From positions 1-9,209 of the forward strand of contig CAZVVN010000099.1 of the NCBI GenBank assembly GCA_964630665.1: a DNA stretch of 9,209 nt, given 5' to 3'. The stretch comes from UBA9619 sp964630665 (lineage in GTDB: Bacteria; Pseudomonadota; Gammaproteobacteria; Arenicellales; UBA868). Of this stretch, positions 6,781 through 9,209 are shown piece after piece; positions within the stretch are counted from its first letter, which is position 1, and every line of letters begins with the position of its first letter. A program made the position numbers and the translations under genes. Below the pieces are notes generated by a model. That model worked only from the letters and a program-made list of their open reading frames with translations. It made no database searches and was not told the DNA's origin.

Positions 6781-8880
6781 ATGTTTCTGGGTCTGGATGG
6801 GGTTGAGTTGTCGCTCATTATCGTATTCGGGATTTTGTTTGCCGGTATTCTCTCCGGCTTCCCAGTTGCATTCGCAATTTCCGGGGCAGCGCTTGTCGGA
6901 TTTACCATAGTGGCAGGCCTTAACGAGGCAGGACTCCTTTACGTTATCCAGGAATATAACGGCGTGGAGGAGGTGGTTCCGGTACTAGAGCAGGGCTGGC
7001 GTAAGGCGATCTTAAGTACGCTTTCTGCATGGTCTCAGGGAGTTTTTGCGCGTGCTTTTGGGGGGAATATCGAAACGCTACTGGCGGTTCCGCTGTTTGT
7101 ATTGATGGGAATTACGCTTGAGCGTTCACGTATCGCGGAAGACCTGTTAACTACGATGGCTTCGGTTTTTGGTGGGTTGCCTGGGGGACTGGCCATCTCG
7201 GTTGTGTTGGTGGGGACTTTGTTGGCGGCATCCACGGGTATTGTTGGGGCAACAGTTGTTACCATGGGGCTGATCGCTTTGCCTACGATGTTGCGGTACG
7301 GCTATTCCAAAGAAATCTCCACAGGGGTGATTGCTACCTCCGGCACCCTGGGGCAGATCATCCCGCCATCCATTGTGCTTGTATTGCTGGGGTCAATTGT
7401 TGGTGATATGTACGCAATTGGCCAGGAAACCCGAGCCAAAGAACTCGGCACTAGCGTAATCGAGATGCTTGGGGAAGCCGCAGTGATCTCTACTGGCACC
7501 TTGTTCAAGGCCGCCTTCGTGCCAGGGCTGGTTCTGGCATTTCTTTACGCGGCCTACGCTTTTGGGTTCGCCTTGTTGCGTCCTGGCAGTGCCCCACCGG
7601 TGTTGCTAGAAAAACAGCAATATGATTTGCGCGGTAAATACGGGGGCAGCATTGCATTGGTTGTTGCCGCTGTGGTGGGACCGCCCGTCTTCTTGATTCT
7701 GTTATGGATAGTGCTCGGACAGACAGGAATTGTCGGTTCCAAATCAGGAATTGAGGGCAGTCCGGGCGCACCTATTTCCAGCGGCATTATGGCGTTGGTG
7801 GTATTGGTCGGGATCTTATACTTTCTCGCATTGACGCTGAGGCCACACCATTCACCACGACCACTGCTGATGGGTCTGGGTAGTTTAATCCTGATGTTGA
7901 TCGTGGACTGGTCTTTGATCACCGCCCAGCACTCCGCGGGAACACGGTTTGTCTTTATGGCGCTGCCAGTCGCTGGAAGTGTTTATGCGCTACGACACAC
8001 CGTCCCCAGACTCATGGAGATCCAAGCGCTTAGGGTCATTGCTCCTCCGGTCATCCTCATTGTCGCGGTCTTGGGGTCTATCCTTGGAGGGATCACCAAT
8101 CCGACGCCCGCTGCAGCGTTGGGTGCTACAGGAGCGATCATGCTGGCGGGCGCCCGTAAGTTGCAGGGCAACCAGCGGAGCAGCCGGATTCTGTTGTGGG
8201 CATCAATCTCCATTGTAATCATGTTGCTGATGAGGGGAAATTTTGATCTGCGGATGACGCTGGAGAGTCCGTCTCTTGAAAACAGCATCGCAATCGTCGT
8301 CACCCTCATTGCTTATCACGTTGCGTTCTTTGGACTGCTTTATTCCTGTTGGTTGTTGATCCGCGACGGCGTCATGCGGCTGATTGTGCAGGAAACCACC
8401 AAAGTGACCACAATGGTTTTCACTATCTTGATCGGCAGTCTGTTTCTGAGTCTTGTAGTCCGAAGTTTCGGTGGTGAACATTACATACAGGAATTTCTGC
8501 GCTCGTTCGAGGATCCTAGGATTCTTTTGATCGCGGTCATGATCGTGTTGTTCTTGCTTGGTTTTGTGCTGGACTTTATTGAAATCATATTCATCGTGAT
8601 TCCCATCGTAGGTCCAGTAATCTATGCAGCAGACCCTGCCTTGATGCCGCCGGAATGGATCACAATACTGATTGCTGTGAATCTGCAAACCTCATTCATT
8701 ACGCCACCGTTTGGTTTTGCCCTGTTTTATCTACGCGGTGTGGCGCCACCGTCGGTGACTACTGGTGATCTATACCGTGGTGTCATCCCGTTCGTGATTA
8801 TTCAGGTGATTGGCCTGCTGCTGCTCTGGCATTTTCCGATTATTACCACTTGGTTGCCTGATCTGCTGCCGGATTACTGA
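6781..8880 (+). CDS. TRAP transporter large permease (DctM family), unusually long
   Basis: Inner-membrane large subunit that carries out sodium- or proton-coupled uptake, 699 residues, against about 425-440 for standard DctM. Family blocks in order: ETLLAVPLFVLMG (98-110), AASTGIVGATVVTMG (149-163), GTLGQIIPPSIVLVLLGS (188-205), GGITNPTPAAALGATGA (436-452), LGFVLDFIEIIFIVIPIVG (593-611) and NLQTSFITPPFGFALFYLRG (634-653). Extra sequence lies near residues 48-95, 320-415 (with additional predicted helices) and 462-540. These insertions fall between conserved blocks without a break in the frame, so this looks like a genuine long subtype rather than a fusion with another enzyme. The ribosome site is GGAAGG (6765-6770), 10 nt before the ATG. 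It works with the small permease and the receptor encoded upstream; the substrate is probably an organic anion. Confidence 0.95.
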   Translation: MFLGLDGVELSLIIVFGILFAGILSGFPVAFAISGAALVGFTIVAGLNEAGLLYVIQEYNGVEEVVPVLEQGWRKAILSTLSAWSQGVFARAFGGNIETLLAVPLFVLMGITLERSRIAEDLLTTMASVFGGLPGGLAISVVLVGTLLAASTGIVGATVVTMGLIALPTMLRYGYSKEISTGVIATSGTLGQIIPPSIVLVLLGSIVGDMYAIGQETRAKELGTSVIEMLGEAAVISTGTLFKAAFVPGLVLAFLYAAYAFGFALLRPGSAPPVLLEKQQYDLRGKYGGSIALVVAAVVGPPVFLILLWIVLGQTGIVGSKSGIEGSPGAPISSGIMALVVLVGILYFLALTLRPHHSPRPLLMGLGSLILMLIVDWSLITAQHSAGTRFVFMALPVAGSVYALRHTVPRLMEIQALRVIAPPVILIVAVLGSILGGITNPTPAAALGATGAIMLAGARKLQGNQRSSRILLWASISIVIMLLMRGNFDLRMTLESPSLENSIAIVVTLIAYHVAFFGLLYSCWLLIRDGVMRLIVQETTKVTTMVFTILIGSLFLSLVVRSFGGEHYIQEFLRSFEDPRILLIAVMIVLFLLGFVLDFIEIIFIVIPIVGPVIYAADPALMPPEWITILIAVNLQTSFITPPFGFALFYLRGVAPPSVTTGDLYRGVIPFVIIQVIGLLLLWHFPIITTWLPDLLPDY

Positions 8881-8980
8881 CCACCTGAGCCTGTAGCAGT
8901 GAACCAAGAGGGTATCTGTTCAAGTTTTAGTACGGGCCTGACAGAGATATCCTTCGCGGTCTAACTCGACGAGGACAGCG

Positions 8981-8990
8981 GAAACGTTTC
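8981..8990. promoter_or_regulatory. LacI-family-like palindrome upstream of the aldehyde dehydrogenase
   Basis: GAAACGTTTC is a perfect palindrome with a central CG, the form typical of LacI/GalR-family operators (compare the Cra and PurR boxes). It sits 59 bp before the ATG at 9050, within the 169-bp gap after the TRAP genes (8881-9049). That gap otherwise shows no strong promoter and no convincing terminator. No LacI-type regulator gene is in the window. Confidence 0.35.
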
Positions 8991-9049
8991 GCGCGTCCCG
9001 GCTGGCGACTGGTACACTTGTCAGGATTAACCTCGTCGGCCAGAGTCTT

Positions 9050-9209
9050 ATGACCGCAGATTCTCCAGTTTCAAGTTTAATGGCTCGCGCCCGGGCCGCT
9101 CAGACGGAATACGAAACATTCGATCAGCGCCGGGTTGATGACGTCGTGGCAGCGATCGCCTGGACTATCCTGGAGCCCGAGCGCAACCGCTATCTGTCGC
9201 AGCGGGCGG
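9050..9209 (+). CDS. Probable aldehyde dehydrogenase family protein (partial, N-terminus only)
   Basis: Only the first 53 codons are present. The segment MARARAAQTEYETFDQRRVD (11-30), followed by DVVAAIAW (31-38) and PERNR (43-47), resembles the N-terminal helices of aldehyde dehydrogenases. It is most like the group that includes CoA-acylating and sulfoacetaldehyde dehydrogenases (SauS-like), where a RARAAQ...F...Q.RVD..V.AIAW pattern is common. No catalytic cysteine or nucleotide-binding loop is reached, so the call rests on a short pattern. ATG 9050 is the first in-frame start and its ribosome site is weak; an internal ATG at 9080 is less likely because the RARAAQ helix begins right after it. 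Its position after the TRAP genes suggests oxidation of an aldehyde from the same pathway. Confidence 0.6.
   Translation, partial: MTADSPVSSLMARARAAQTEYETFDQRRVDDVVAAIAWTILEPERNRYLSQRA

Noticed and set aside
8203..8688. Open frame of 161 codons on the minus strand opposite the large permease
   Set aside because: Its translation is full of His, Gln and Asp, the typical antisense image of hydrophobic membrane codons; no domain or start signal.
6781..8880. Large permease as a fusion or frameshifted gene
   Set aside because: The frame is open throughout and the conserved DctM blocks appear once each in correct order; the extra length lies in insertions between blocks.
8911..8952. Possible hairpin after the large permease (GGTATCTGT with ACAGAGATATCC)
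   Set aside because: Pairing needs several bulges and no T run follows, so it is not a convincing intrinsic terminator.
8967..9038. Inverted repeat CGACGAGG / CCTCGTCG
   Set aside because: The 8-bp arms are 56 bp apart with no supporting structure; chance is a sufficient explanation.

Overview
The window looks like a bacterial accessory-metabolism locus. Moderate GC, tightly packed genes, Shine-Dalgarno sites and a tripartite TRAP transporter point to a proteobacterium, possibly marine. The sequence alone does not allow a more precise placement.

Layout. Two divergent transcription units share a control region of about 270 bp (4396-4667). Leftwards, on the minus strand, lies a four-gene run with gaps of only 22, 51 and 18 bp. 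In transcription order it encodes a SABATH-type carboxyl methyltransferase (3250-4395), a zinc-dependent alcohol dehydrogenase (2259-3227), a glutamine-synthetase-family gamma-glutamyl ligase (870-2207) and a cytochrome P450 that runs off the left edge (851 to 1). Rightwards lies a TRAP transporter: a Tat-exported TakP-like binding protein (4668-5750), a strong intrinsic hairpin (5775-5806), an enlarged small permease (5845-6777) and a very large large-permease (6781-8880). After a gap of 169 bp containing a LacI-family-like palindrome, the first 53 codons of a probable aldehyde dehydrogenase begin at 9050 and leave the window.

How the genes may work together (inference). The transporter would import a small organic acid or related anion. 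The leftward operon has a methyl-ester-forming enzyme, an amine-ligating enzyme, an oxygenase and an alcohol dehydrogenase, and the rightward side adds an aldehyde dehydrogenase. That is the enzyme set expected for a pathway in which a substrate is capped (gamma-glutamylated and/or methyl-esterified), hydroxylated, then oxidised stepwise from alcohol to aldehyde to acid or acyl-CoA. I do not recognise this gene combination as a named pathway, and it is the most interesting content of the window.

Oddities: the alcohol dehydrogenase lacks about 11 residues between its catalytic and structural zinc sites; both TRAP membrane subunits are much longer than usual; an 8-codon leader ORF overlaps the start of the binding-protein gene; and the small-permease start codon sits only 1 nt from its Shine-Dalgarno sequence. 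No RNA genes, insertion sequences or CRISPR arrays were seen.
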